A stretch of 64,000 nucleotides of DNA from Streptomyces sp. NBC_01471 (GCF_041438865.1 NZ_CP109450.1:1364001-1428000); one strand, 5' to 3'; shown: positions 51,102-60,147, counted from the stretch's first letter. The notes: generated by a model not told the origin, from the sequence alone. Numbers and translations are program-made.

Positions 51102-52220
51102 ATGAGCCCGCTGCGGATCCTGCGCCCGCTCCACGAGGACCGACCACGCCCGAAGGCGCTCATCGCGGTGCCGTTCGCCCTCATCGCCGCCGTCACGGTG
51201 CTCGACCTCAGCGCGCCGCCGGACGTCCATCTCGGCCCTTTCCTCGTGGCGGCTCCGGCGATCACGGCGTCGTTCGCCGGAGCCCGTATGACCGGGTTCG
51301 TCGGCGCGGTCGCCGTCCTGACCCAGTCACTGGTGGCCGTCGCGCGCACCAGCATCAACGACCTCAATCACACCTACCAGATCATCGCGCTGTTCCTGAT
51401 CTCCGTCTTCGTCACCTTCTTCGCCCATCTGCGGGAGCAGCACGCACGGGAGATGAGCCATCTCCGCTGGGTGGCACAGGCGGTGCAGCGGGTGGTGATG
51501 CCGCCGCTGCCCGAGCGGAGCGGGACACTGCGCATCGCGTCGCGCTACCTGGCCGCGGAGGCGGAGGCGCAGCTCGGCGGTGACCTGTACGCGGTCGCCC
51601 GCCTGGCCGGGGGGACGCGCGTGATCATCGGCGACGTACGCGGCAAGGGACTCGACGCGATGGGCGAAGCAGCCCAGGTCCTGGGCGCCTTCAGGTCCCT
51701 GACCCGCCAGGAGCCGGGCCTTCCGCAGGCCGTGGCCCAACTGGAGGCAGGGGTCGCCGCCTACCGCGACGGGCTGCCCGATGACGGGGACGACGAACGC
51801 GGTGCGGAGGCTTTCGTGACCGCGGCCGTGCTGGACATCCCGGACACCGAACCGGAGGTCCGTCTGGTCAGCTGCGGACATCCGCCGCCCCTGCTGCTGC
51901 GATCCGGCCAGGTGCGCTCGCTCGACGTCCGGGAGCCCGCGCCGCCTCTCGGGCTGGGGTCGCTGGCCGGTTCCGCCTTCACCGCCCAGACGTTCCCCTT
52001 CGGTGTCGGCGACATCCTGCTCCTCTACACGGACGGCGTCATCGAGTCCCGCGACTCGGCGGGCCGCTTCTACCCGCTGCCCGAGCGGATCGCGACGTGC
52101 CGCGCCCACAGTCCGGACGTGCTCCTCGGGGATCTGTGCGTCGATCTGCTGCGTCACGCCGACGGCAGCCTGGGCGACGACGCGGCCATGGTCGCCATCG
52201 AACGGCTCGCGTCCCCCTGA
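51102..52220 (+). CDS. Membrane-anchored PP2C/SpoIIE-family phosphatase
   Basis: A 372-residue protein. Three N-terminal transmembrane helices (LIAVPFALIAAVTVLDLSA, LVAAPAITASFAG, IIALFLISVFVTFFAHL) precede a cytoplasmic PP2C-type domain with the metal-binding aspartates in AEAQLGGDLYAVARLAGG, IIGDVRGKGLDA, LLYTDGVIESRD and SLGDDAAMVAI. Streptomyces has many of these; they dephosphorylate anti-anti-sigma factors in partner-switching stress control. No partner gene lies next to it. The start is ATG 51102. Confidence 0.88.
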   Translation: MSPLRILRPLHEDRPRPKALIAVPFALIAAVTVLDLSAPPDVHLGPFLVAAPAITASFAGARMTGFVGAVAVLTQSLVAVARTSINDLNHTYQIIALFLISVFVTFFAHLREQHAREMSHLRWVAQAVQRVVMPPLPERSGTLRIASRYLAAEAEAQLGGDLYAVARLAGGTRVIIGDVRGKGLDAMGEAAQVLGAFRSLTRQEPGLPQAVAQLEAGVAAYRDGLPDDGDDERGAEAFVTAAVLDIPDTEPEVRLVSCGHPPPLLLRSGQVRSLDVREPAPPLGLGSLAGSAFTAQTFPFGVGDILLLYTDGVIESRDSAGRFYPLPERIATCRAHSPDVLLGDLCVDLLRHADGSLGDDAAMVAIERLASP

Positions 52221-52229
52221 CGACACCGG

Positions 52230-52297
52230 CCTGACGGTACGGGCCTGACGGTACGGGTCCGGGCGGTACGGGTCCGGGCGGTACGGGTCCGGACGGC
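52230..52297 (+). repeat. 14-15-bp imperfect tandem repeat after the PP2C gene
   Basis: Four to five units of the form CCGGGCGGTACGGGT or CCTGACGGTACGGG run head to tail, starting 9 bp after the phosphatase stop. Confidence 0.8.
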
Positions 52298-52725
52298 CCC
52301 GGCCAGGACGGTCTCCGTCCCGGCCCGGCACCTGGCGGACATTCACCCCGAAGAATTAATAATCATGATCAATCGGGCACGTCCGGCAAATAGCCAACGC
52401 CCACAAGACCCCATATGGGCACCTTGCTGAATTTCCGTCAGATGCCAGAAAGATAACGATTCCCCAGGGACGGCACCCGATCTCGTGGTGCTAAGATCAT
52501 CACGCTTGCCAGGCGGTACCAAACCCGCTATGGCGCTTAATTGCGCAGCGCGTCGGGCCAGAATTCCGCCACCCCGGGGGGAACTTTGCCATCAGCCGGG
52601 CCTTTCAAGGCAGTCGGGCAGGAGAACGCGCGCGACCGATCCCGTATGTCTGCGGCCACGAGTGCACTCGACCGCGCCCCCGAGACATTCAGTACCCGGC
52701 GGCCCCGCCACCCGAAGAGAGCCTT
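52298..52725. other. AT-rich upstream region of the conservon
   Basis: About 430 bp without a gene. The stretch 52350-52390 (GAATTAATAATCATGATCAA) is strikingly AT-rich for this genome and is a good place for the conservon promoter or an operator. A short antisense frame at 52541-52729 is a shadow. Confidence 0.5.
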
Positions 52726-53883
52726 ATGACTCAGTACCTCCAGGATCCAGCACTCTGGGCTTTGATAGCTGGTACTCCTGTCGCCGCTACCGCGATCGTT
52801 CGCGGAAGAAAGTCGATTTCCAAGCTCCGCACGGAAAAGCAGGAACTCAGAAGCCACTACACCACCCTGGAAGAACACTACGCCGAATCCGTGGAGGAGG
52901 CGAAGGAGCGGGCCGAAGAAGCCACCAAAACCGCTCTGAAATCCGCCATGCGGACGCTCCAGGGTCTTGCGAGTGAGCAGCAGCTCGCCATTTCCAAACT
53001 CCAGGGAAAGTACGGCGAGCTCCAAATTCTCCAGGACCTCCTGGACATTGACCACATGAATTCCCAGTTCGCACGGCGCGCCCAGTCCATTGCCGTGCTC
53101 TGCGACGGCTGGCTCGGCCGTCAGCGCACGGACGCGTCGCTCTACGACGTGGTCCGCAGCGCGAAGGGCCGTATCCGTCACTTCACCCGTGTGGAGATCC
53201 GGACCCAGAGCCATTTCGCCATCGTGAGCCGCGCCGTCGAAGCGGTCGCATTGACACTGGCGGAACTGCTGGACAACGCCACCAGTTACTCGGCGCCGGA
53301 AACCATGATCGAGATCAACATCCGGCCGGTGCCCAAGGGCGTCTGCATCATCGTCGACGACGCCGGTGTCGGCATGAACGAGGAAGAGAAGAGCCGCGCG
53401 GCCAAGCTCCTTTCGAGTGAGCGCTCCCCCGGTGTCGCGGGGCTCGGCAACCCGCCGCAGTTCGGATTCACCGTGATCGGCGTGCTCGCCGCACGCTACG
53501 GATTCAGTGTCTCCGTGGACACCACGTCGCCCTACGGCGGTGTGCGCGCGGTCGTGCTCCTTCCCGACGACCTCCTCACGTCGATGCCGGAGCCCGCCCC
53601 CCAACCCCAGGCGAAGGAGATTCCCACCGTGGCCGCGTCCTTCCCGATGCCGCCCGAAGAGGATTCGGCGGCAGCACCCGCAACGGCCCCTGCCACCACC
53701 TTCGGCGGTCTGCCGAAACGCAGCAGAAGGGGACCGATCTCCATCGTGCCGGAAGCCGACGCCGGGGCCGCCCCTGCCAGGTCCACCGAGCAGATCGCCT
53801 CCGTGATGGGGGCGTTCCAGCGGGGGACCCAGTCAGGACGCCGTTCCACCAGTGCAAGCAGCGAAGGGCCTGAGACTCAGTGA
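52726..53883 (+). CDS. cvnA: Conservon sensor-kinase-like protein CvnA
   Basis: A 385-residue protein with an N-terminal hydrophobic anchor (ALWALIAGTPVAATAIV), a long coiled coil (KLRTEKQELRSHYTTLEEHY to LQILQDLLDID) and an HATPase domain. N-box ALTLAELLDNATSYS, G1 CIIVDDAGVGMNEEEK and G2 GVAGLGNPPQFGFTVIG are all visible. A disordered Pro/Ala-rich tail follows. Conservons (cvnABCD) form a membrane-bound heterocomplex resembling a G-protein-coupled switch in S. coelicolor. The protein is short for CvnA and lacks a large sensory domain. GTGA overlap with the next gene shows coupling. Confidence 0.9.
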   Translation: MTQYLQDPALWALIAGTPVAATAIVRGRKSISKLRTEKQELRSHYTTLEEHYAESVEEAKERAEEATKTALKSAMRTLQGLASEQQLAISKLQGKYGELQILQDLLDIDHMNSQFARRAQSIAVLCDGWLGRQRTDASLYDVVRSAKGRIRHFTRVEIRTQSHFAIVSRAVEAVALTLAELLDNATSYSAPETMIEINIRPVPKGVCIIVDDAGVGMNEEEKSRAAKLLSSERSPGVAGLGNPPQFGFTVIGVLAARYGFSVSVDTTSPYGGVRAVVLLPDDLLTSMPEPAPQPQAKEIPTVAASFPMPPEEDSAAAPATAPATTFGGLPKRSRRGPISIVPEADAGAAPARSTEQIASVMGAFQRGTQSGRRSTSASSEGPETQ

Positions 53884-54290
53884 ACTACGACCTGTCATGG
53901 ATGCTTGACAGCGCCCTGGAAGTCCCCGAAGCGCGGCACGCGATCCTCGTCTCGGCCGACGGCCTGCTCATGGCCCGCTCGAAGGAGGTCGGCAAGGACC
54001 ACGGCGACACCATCGCCGCCGCGATGAGCGGGATGCAGTCCCTGAGCCGCACGGTGGCCGACTTCTGCGGCGGCCCGCCGAGCAACCGGCCCCAGTGGCG
54101 CCAGACGCTGGTCGAGTTCGAGCACGGCTGGGTGTTCCTCATCTCCGCCGGCGAGGGCGCCTACCTCGCCGTCTCGGCCTCCCCCGAGGTCGACATGGCG
54201 GAGATCTCCTTCCGTATGCAGCAGCTCGTGAGCCAGCTCGGCAAGGCACTGACCAGTCCCCCGCGCGAGATTGCCGACGCCGGCGCATGA
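53880..54290 (+). CDS. cvnB: Roadblock/LC7 protein CvnB
   Basis: A 136-residue roadblock/LC7-domain protein, MNYDLSWMLDSALEVPEARH, LVSADGLLMARSKEVGKDHG and VEFEHGWVFLISAGEGAYLA, matching the longin-like fold that regulates MglA/CvnD-type GTPases. The GTG start overlaps the cvnA stop by 4 nt, and the stop overlaps the cvnC start (ATGA). This is the second component of the conservon complex. Confidence 0.92.
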   Translation: MNYDLSWMLDSALEVPEARHAILVSADGLLMARSKEVGKDHGDTIAAAMSGMQSLSRTVADFCGGPPSNRPQWRQTLVEFEHGWVFLISAGEGAYLAVSASPEVDMAEISFRMQQLVSQLGKALTSPPREIADAGA

Positions 54291-54667
54291 CGACCACAGA
54301 GGACCCGGACCAGGAACCGGAAGCCCCGCAATTAGTGCGTCCGTACGTCATCACCAACGGCCGCAGCCTGGTGGACGATCAAGAGCTCTCGCTGATCACA
54401 CTGGTCACGGTGGCCGAGAACTGCCCCGCGGTCGGGCATCTCGACCCGGAGAAGCGCCGGTTGGTCGAGCTGTGCTCCGGGGGATACCTCGCGGTCGCCG
54501 AGATCGCCGGGCACACTCAGCTGCCCGTCGGCATCGTCCGTGTCCTGCTCGCCGATCTCACCGATGCGGGATATCTCTACACGCGCAAACCCATTCCGCG
54601 GGCCGAGCGTGTCGAACGACGCATACTCGAGGAGGTGCTGAATGGCCTTCAAGCCCGTTTCGGATAG
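54287..54667 (+). CDS. cvnC: DUF742 protein CvnC
   Basis: A 126-residue DUF742 protein: QLVRPYVITNGRSLVDDQEL, VELCSGGYLAVAEIAGHTQL and VRVLLADLTDAGYLYTRKPI form a winged-helix-like domain. It is an obligatory conservon member of unclear biochemical role. ATG 54287 overlaps the cvnB stop, and the 3' end overlaps cvnD by 26 bp, so all four are translated as one unit. Confidence 0.92.
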   Translation: MTTTEDPDQEPEAPQLVRPYVITNGRSLVDDQELSLITLVTVAENCPAVGHLDPEKRRLVELCSGGYLAVAEIAGHTQLPVGIVRVLLADLTDAGYLYTRKPIPRAERVERRILEEVLNGLQARFG

Positions 54668-55232
54668 CGGCGTCTATCTGAACGAAACAGTGCAGACCGC
54701 AGCGAAGATCCTCGTGGTCGGGCACTTCGCGGTCGGCAAGACCACGTTCATCGGGACCATGTCGGAGATCCCTCCGCTGCGGACCGAAGAAGTGATGACG
54801 CGGGCCGGCGAGGAAATAGACGACCTCAAAGGAACGCGCGGCAAGACCACGACAACCGTCGCAATGGACTTCGGCCGTCTCACGCTCAGTGAGAACCTGG
54901 TGCTCTATCTCTTCGGAACACCCGGTCAGCAGCGCTTCGTCCAGGTGTGGGAAGACATGTCGCGCGGGGCACTCGGAGCTCTCGTACTGGTCGATCCCGA
55001 GCGTCTCCAGGAGTCGTTCCCCGTGATGGACCTGGTGGAGCAGTACGGAATTCCGTACACCATCGCCGTCAACCGGTTCGACATCGGGACGCATCACGAG
55101 GACAAGGAGATCAGGGAGGCTCTGGACCTGCTTCCCGAGACGCCTCTCGTGAGTTGCGATGCGCGCGATCAGCGCTCGTCCGCGAATGCTCTGATCGTCC
55201 TCGTCCGCTATCTTCAGTCTCGCCTTTCCTAG
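54642..55232 (+). CDS. cvnD: Ras-like GTPase CvnD
   Basis: A 196-residue small GTPase. G1 is GHFAVGKTTFIG, G3 is YLFGTPGQQRFVQ (GxPGQ in place of DxxG, as usual in this family), G4 is AVNRFDIG and G5 is SCDARD. It is the GTP-switching component of the conservon; in S. coelicolor conservons it cycles with CvnA/B. It overlaps cvnC by 26 bp and is followed 9 bp later by the first P450. Confidence 0.93.
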   Translation: MAFKPVSDSGVYLNETVQTAAKILVVGHFAVGKTTFIGTMSEIPPLRTEEVMTRAGEEIDDLKGTRGKTTTTVAMDFGRLTLSENLVLYLFGTPGQQRFVQVWEDMSRGALGALVLVDPERLQESFPVMDLVEQYGIPYTIAVNRFDIGTHHEDKEIREALDLLPETPLVSCDARDQRSSANALIVLVRYLQSRLS

Positions 55233-55241
55233 GAGTTCGGC

Positions 55242-56609
55242 ATGCAATACCCTTCCGAAGGCCAGGGTCCGCCTCCCGGCTGCCCCGCTCACAACAGCGG
55301 CCAGAGCGTGCCGCTGCACGGGCCCGAGTTCGCCGCCGACCCCGAAGCCTTCTACGAACACATGCGGGCGTACGGCGCGGCGGCACCCGTCGAGCTGTCC
55401 CCCGGTGTGGAGGCACATCTCGTCACGGACTACGCGGCCGCTCTCCATGTGCTCCAGAACCCGGACGTGTTCGCGCGGGACTCGCGCCGCTGGCGCGCCC
55501 TGAGCGAGGGTCAGGTGCCGCTGGACAGCCCGATCCTGCCGATGATGGCGTACCGGCCGAACTGCCTGTTCACCGACGGCACCGAGCATCTGCGGCTGCG
55601 GCAGGCGGTGACGTCGTCGCTGGCCCGGATCGACACGCACCGGGTGAGCCGGCACGTCGACCGCGTGGCGATGTATCTCATCGAGCAGTTCAGCAGCCGC
55701 GGACGGGCCGATCTCATCGCCGAGTACGCCCAGTTGGTACCCCTCCTGGTGTTCAACGATCTGTTCGGCTGCCCCGCGGAGATCGGCGACCGCCTGGTGT
55801 ACGGGATCTCCTGCCTGTTCGACGGCGTCGACGTCGAGAAGGCCAACGAGATCCTGACGGAGTCCCTGTTCGAACTGGTCACGCTGAAGCGCACCCAGCC
55901 CGGTGAGGACATCACCTCCTGGCTGATGCAGCACGAGGCGCGGCTGACGGACGAGGAGATGATCCACCAGCTGGTCATGCTCATCGGGGCCGGCACCGAG
56001 CCCACCCAGAACATCATCGCCAGCGCACTGCGGCTGCTGCTCTCCGACGACAAGTACGCGGGCGGCCAGCACTCGGCGGGGCTGCTCGTCGAGGACGCCA
56101 TCAACGACGTGCTCTGGAACGGCCCGCCGATAGCCAACTACGCGGCGCACTACCCGCTGTACGACGTCGACCTCTCCGGAACGACCGTGCGCGCCGGCGA
56201 CCCGGTCGTCATCAGCTTCGCCGCCGCCAACAGCGATCCGGCCCTGTCGATGAGCCGTCAGACGCTCAGCAAGCGCGCGCACCTGGCGTGGGGCGCGGGC
56301 GTGCACGCCTGTCCCGCCAAGGACCCCGCGCTGCTGATCGCGGTCCAGGCGATCGAGAAGCTGCTCAACACCCTGCCGGACATCGATCTGGCGGTGCCCG
56401 CGGACACGCTCACCTGGCGGCCGGGACCCTTCCACCGCGCACTGGCCGCACTGCCGACCCGCTTTACGCCCGAACGCAGGGAAAAGGTCACATCCAGGCC
56501 TTACGCGACCGGCCCCCGTATACCGGAAAACACGCCCGCCCCGCAGGGGCGCGGAAGGCCGGAAAAGGGTAGCTGGTGGAGTGGATTCTTGACCTGGTGG
56601 AAGGTGTGA
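55242..56609 (+). CDS. CYP157-like cytochrome P450 lacking EXXR (CvnE)
   Basis: A 455-residue P450. The I-helix (MLIGAGTEPTQN) and heme ligand loop LAWGAGVHACPAKDP (Cys357) are present. The K-helix reads EDAINDVLWNGPP, so the normally invariant Glu-x-x-Arg is Asp289-Val-Leu-Trp292. Loss of EXXR is the hallmark of the CYP157 family, which sits in Streptomyces conservons next to a canonical P450, exactly as here. AGGAG precedes ATG 55242. Whether it is catalytic or a signalling heme protein is open. Confidence 0.88.
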   Translation: MQYPSEGQGPPPGCPAHNSGQSVPLHGPEFAADPEAFYEHMRAYGAAAPVELSPGVEAHLVTDYAAALHVLQNPDVFARDSRRWRALSEGQVPLDSPILPMMAYRPNCLFTDGTEHLRLRQAVTSSLARIDTHRVSRHVDRVAMYLIEQFSSRGRADLIAEYAQLVPLLVFNDLFGCPAEIGDRLVYGISCLFDGVDVEKANEILTESLFELVTLKRTQPGEDITSWLMQHEARLTDEEMIHQLVMLIGAGTEPTQNIIASALRLLLSDDKYAGGQHSAGLLVEDAINDVLWNGPPIANYAAHYPLYDVDLSGTTVRAGDPVVISFAAANSDPALSMSRQTLSKRAHLAWGAGVHACPAKDPALLIAVQAIEKLLNTLPDIDLAVPADTLTWRPGPFHRALAALPTRFTPERREKVTSRPYATGPRIPENTPAPQGRGRPEKGSWWSGFLTWWKV

Positions 56610-56710
56610 CATCCACAACACCTTGAGTGACTTTACCGTCGCATGAAGGTTCAGGCGCACGGGTAGACAGGGTTGGCAAATCTTACGTGATCTCTGCAAC
56701 AGGAGTCGCA

Positions 56711-57964
56711 GTGGAGCTTTCTCTGGCTACCCCGCCTGTCAACAGGCGGGCCATCGTTTCGCTCTTCTCTCGTATGCGGACACCGGCAGGCCAGGCGAAC
56801 CCTTTCCCTTTCTATACGGAACTCAGGGAAATGGGGGACGTATTCCCCGCACCGTGGGGTGGGCACCTGGTCACTCCGTACGATCTGTGTGACCAGGTGC
56901 TGCGGGACCGGTCCTGGACCGTTCCGAGCAGCGAGTGGCGTACTCGCCAGGAGGACGCCACTCGCTGGAGCGCCCCCGCCTCGCTCCAGATGGGGGAAAC
57001 ACTCCCCATGCTGAATCCGCCGGATCACACCCGAATGCGCAACTCAGCAAAACGCGTACTCGACCGTAAATCACTTGAGATAATAAGCAATTCGGTGGAC
57101 CGGAACACTGATTTGCTGCTCGATCGACTGACGGAGGAACTGCGGGACGGCGAAGTCGATTTCTGCAGACTGGTCGGCGAGGAATTGCCGGTTGCGGTCA
57201 TCGGGGAATGGCTGAGGCTACCACCCGATGATTACCCGCTCATGCGGGAACTCACACACGATCAGGTATTCACCCAGGAATTATTCCCCTCGCCAAGTCA
57301 GCTCACGCTCTCGGATTCCGCGACGGCGCGGCTGCGGGAGTATTTCACCGCCCTGGTCCGGGAGCGCCGCAGGAACCCGGGAGACGATCCGGTATCGGCC
57401 TGGATACGGACCTGGGACGAGATGGAGCCCGACCGGGCCGCTGCCGACGAGGCGGTCTACTCCCTCGCGCTCTTCGTGGTGCTCGCGGGCCTGGAGACCA
57501 CCTCCCACCTGCTCTCCACCTCCGTCCGGCTGCTGCTTGAGCACCCTCTCCAGCTGGAGTGGCTGCGCACGCACCCCGAGCACCTGCCGAACGTGATCGA
57601 CGAGGTCCTGCGCTACGACCCGCCGATCCACATGATCAGCAGGATCGCCCCGGCGGACACCGTGCTCGGTGATGTGCTGGTCCGCAAGGACGAGATGGTG
57701 CAGCTGCTCGTCGGCGCCGCGCACCACGATCCGGAGAAGTATGACGGCGCCGAAATGTTCAACATCCACCGCAGGGCCTCGCACTTGAGCTTCGGCGGCG
57801 GAATTCATTACTGCCTGGGCGCGCCGCTGGCCCGGCTGGAAGCGACATCCCTGCTGACCGGTGTGCTCAGGCGGCTGCCGGGGCTTCGCATCAGTGGCAC
57901 CCCGGTCTGGGCCCCGCGTGTGGCATTCCGCCGGCTGGCGGAACTCAAGGTCGTCCAGGACTGA
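56711..57964 (+). CDS. Canonical cytochrome P450 paired with the CYP157-like protein
   Basis: A 417-residue P450 with the I-helix VVLAGLETTSHLL, K-helix EXXR Glu298-Val-Leu-Arg301 (NVIDEVLRYDPP) and heme loop LSFGGGIHYCLGAPLARLE (Cys368). In S. coelicolor the partner of CYP157 in conservons is a CYP154, which this could be, though the family is not proven from motifs. GTG 56711 follows AGGAG; the frame from 56627 has no ribosome site. Same strand as the conservon, 101 bp downstream. Confidence 0.88.
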   Translation: MELSLATPPVNRRAIVSLFSRMRTPAGQANPFPFYTELREMGDVFPAPWGGHLVTPYDLCDQVLRDRSWTVPSSEWRTRQEDATRWSAPASLQMGETLPMLNPPDHTRMRNSAKRVLDRKSLEIISNSVDRNTDLLLDRLTEELRDGEVDFCRLVGEELPVAVIGEWLRLPPDDYPLMRELTHDQVFTQELFPSPSQLTLSDSATARLREYFTALVRERRRNPGDDPVSAWIRTWDEMEPDRAAADEAVYSLALFVVLAGLETTSHLLSTSVRLLLEHPLQLEWLRTHPEHLPNVIDEVLRYDPPIHMISRIAPADTVLGDVLVRKDEMVQLLVGAAHHDPEKYDGAEMFNIHRRASHLSFGGGIHYCLGAPLARLEATSLLTGVLRRLPGLRISGTPVWAPRVAFRRLAELKVVQD

Positions 57965-58064
57965 GAAGCCGGCCGACAAGCCGGCCGGAGAAAAACGGAA
58001 TGCCCCGGTCAGCCCGAGGAACTGCATATGCCACGGGCCAGAGCACAAGGAATAGAAGCACATC

Positions 58065-58826
58065 GTGGAAGATCTCAAGGCTCTCCGTGTGACGCATGAA
58101 AGCGCCGTACTGAAAGTGGAGTTGAGTACTCCGGAGACGGGCAACGCGATTTCCGGCCAGGTCCTCGACGAACTCCTCTCCGTACTCGACGCCGTGCACG
58201 ACGATCCCGGTATCAGAGTGCTGGTCCTTTCCGGCGCCGGGGACAATTTCTGCCTCGGCGGTGAGCGCAGCGAGTTCGCCACGCTGCTCGCCGCGGACCC
58301 CGGTGGAGCGGGGCTCCACGCGCTGGCCAACAAGGCCCGCCGGGTCTGTGACGCGCTCGCCACCGCCCACGCGGTGACCATCGCCCGGCTGCACGGCGGC
58401 GTGGTCGGCGCCGGGCTGGGGCTCGCGGTCTTCTGCGACCTGCGGGTCGGCGCGGACACCAGCCGGTACCGGATGCCGGAACTGGGGCTCGGGGTGCCGC
58501 CCGCCTGGGGCGGCGTGCTGCCCCGGCTGCTCAACGAAGCGGGCACCGCCAAGGTCCGCGAACTGATCCTGACCGCGGAGAACTTCAGCGCGGCGAAGGC
58601 CGCCGAGCTCTCCGTACTGCACAAGGTCGTCCCGGAGAGCGAACTGGACGACGCTGTCACCCGGTGGATCAGACCGCTGGTCCGCCGGTCACCCGCCGCG
58701 CTGCGCAGCGCGAAGGTCATGCTCAACGCCTACGCCGGGGCCAGCCGGCTCGCGGACGCCTCGCTCTTCGACGCGGAGCTGCTGCTGGCGTCGGTGACCG
58801 CAGCGGAAGCCGCGAGAGCGCGCTGA
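58065..58826 (+). CDS. Enoyl-CoA hydratase/isomerase family protein
   Basis: A 253-residue crotonase-fold protein. The oxyanion-hole motifs are VLVLSGAGDNFCLGGERSEF and HGGVVGAGLGLAVFCDLRVG; the acidic residue follows in RYRMPELGLGVPP. Substrate is unknown, but genes for an aryl-CoA ligase, acyl-CoA dehydrogenase and OYE oxidoreductase nearby suggest action on CoA esters from an aromatic acid. GTG 58065 with AAGGA upstream. It is the last plus-strand gene before a convergent minus-strand operon, so it might instead belong to the conservon side. Confidence 0.85.
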   Translation: MEDLKALRVTHESAVLKVELSTPETGNAISGQVLDELLSVLDAVHDDPGIRVLVLSGAGDNFCLGGERSEFATLLAADPGGAGLHALANKARRVCDALATAHAVTIARLHGGVVGAGLGLAVFCDLRVGADTSRYRMPELGLGVPPAWGGVLPRLLNEAGTAKVRELILTAENFSAAKAAELSVLHKVVPESELDDAVTRWIRPLVRRSPAALRSAKVMLNAYAGASRLADASLFDAELLLASVTAAEAARAR

Positions 58827-58877
58827 CGCGACAGTGACTGGAAGGGGCCGCCGGGCCGTACCCCGGCGCGGCCCCCG

Positions 58878-59711
58878 TCACCCCGTGGTGGCGATGAACT
58901 CCCTCAGGGCCGCGACCAGTTGTTCCGGCTGGTCCTCGGCGATCAGGGTGCCGCTGTCCTCGATCTCCAGGAGCCGCCCCTGCGGAAGCAGCTCGGCGAG
59001 GCGCCTCCCGTGGGCCCGCGGATTCATCCGGTCCTCCAGCGCCCACACGACCAGCGCGGGCTTGTCGAATGTCCGCAGCCCCTCCGCGGCCTCCAGCAGT
59101 TCCGTCCTGCGTACGCCCAGACCGTAGCGGCGGAAGTCCTCGCGGATCGCCTTGTCGGTGAGAAGCGGGCGCAGCCAGCCGTCGACGATCTCGTCGGGGA
59201 CCGGCCGCTCGGTGAGCGCTCCGAAGCCGACCGGCAGCCGGCGCATCGGCTTGATCGCGAGCGTACGGACCAGGAGAGGGATACCGCCCGGCACCCGGCA
59301 GGCCAGCACGATCAGCTTGCCCGGGATTCCCGGCGGATAGTTGTCGAATGCCTCGCAGGACGTCAGGACCAGCCGGGCGAGCCGCTCCGGGTGCCGGGCG
59401 GCGACGGACTGGGCGCGGCCGCAGTCGTTCTCGACGAGGGTGACGTCACGCAGCTCCAGCCGGTCGAGGAACTCGGCGATGAGCTCCGCCACCGAATCCG
59501 GGGTCAGCGGTACGTCGCGGCGCATGGGGGTGCGGTGCGCTCCGTACGGCAGGGTGGGCGCGATCACGCGGTGGCCGGGGCGCAGACCCTCGATCACCTT
59601 GCGCCAGACGGTGGCGTCGTGCACGAGCCCGTGGAGGAGTACGACGACGGGGCCTGAGCCGCCGGTGTCCACGTAGTCGAGGGTGCCTGCGGAGAGTGTG
59701 ATCCCGGGCAT
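58878..59711 (-). CDS. Alpha/beta hydrolase with Asp-type nucleophile elbow
   Basis: A 277-residue alpha/beta hydrolase. VVVLLHGLVHDATVWRKVI forms the HG oxyanion region. The nucleophile elbow reads LVENDCGRAQSVA, which puts Asp rather than Ser at the apex, as in epoxide hydrolases and haloalkane dehalogenases. The acid loop is VVWALEDRMNP. The usual C-terminal His position reads IEDSGTLIAEDQPEQL with no His, a pattern seen in a subfamily of Streptomyces hydrolases. Whether it is catalytic in the classical sense is unclear. It is downstream of ridA on the same strand, 1 nt apart. Confidence 0.85.
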   Translation of the reverse strand: MPGITLSAGTLDYVDTGGSGPVVVLLHGLVHDATVWRKVIEGLRPGHRVIAPTLPYGAHRTPMRRDVPLTPDSVAELIAEFLDRLELRDVTLVENDCGRAQSVAARHPERLARLVLTSCEAFDNYPPGIPGKLIVLACRVPGGIPLLVRTLAIKPMRRLPVGFGALTERPVPDEIVDGWLRPLLTDKAIREDFRRYGLGVRRTELLEAAEGLRTFDKPALVVWALEDRMNPRAHGRRLAELLPQGRLLEIEDSGTLIAEDQPEQLVAALREFIATTG

Positions 59712-59712
59712 G

Positions 59713-60147
59713 TCAGGAGAGTACGGCGACTCCGTCGATTTCCACCATCGCCTGCTCGTCCCAGAGCCGGGTGGCGCCGATCACGGCCATCGCCGGGTAG
59801 TCCCGGCCGGCCAGCTTCCGCCAGATACGGCCCAGTTCGGCGGCGTGGGCGCGGTAGTCGGCCACATCGGTGGCGTACACCGTGACCCGCGCGAGGTCGG
59901 CGGGATCCCCGCCCGCGGCGCGCAGCGCGGTGAGCAGGTTCGAGAGCGCCACCTCGAACTGGGCCGGGAGGGTGGACCCGGTGACCTCGCCCGCACCGTC
60001 CAGGGCGGTCTGCCCGGCCAGGAAGACCAGCCGGGTCCCGGTGGCGGCGACGGCGTGGGAGAACCCTGCGGGCGGCGAGAGCTCCGGCGGGTTGACCCGT
60101 TCGAGGCTCGTCCGTGGGGCTCCCCGGGGATCGTGGTCGGGACTCAT
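59713..60147 (-). CDS. RidA-family protein
   Basis: A 144-residue RidA/YjgF-type protein: GFSHAVAATGTRLVFLAGQT, EVALSNLLTALRAAGGDPAD, RVTVYATDVADYRAHAAELG and the C-terminal AMVEIDGVAVLS. RidA proteins hydrolyse reactive enamine/imine intermediates; in aminoaromatic catabolism they may deaminate ring-derived enamines. The ATG overlaps the acyl-CoA dehydrogenase stop (ATGA at 60144-60147). The long open frame upstream to 60816 is a shadow of that gene. Confidence 0.88.
   Translation of the reverse strand: MSPDHDPRGAPRTSLERVNPPELSPPAGFSHAVAATGTRLVFLAGQTALDGAGEVTGSTLPAQFEVALSNLLTALRAAGGDPADLARVTVYATDVADYRAHAAELGRIWRKLAGRDYPAMAVIGATRLWDEQAMVEIDGVAVLS

Noticed and set aside
54558..56699. Open frame of 713 codons on the minus strand across the conservon.
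   Set aside because: Antisense shadow of cvnD and the CYP157-like gene, caused by high third-position GC.
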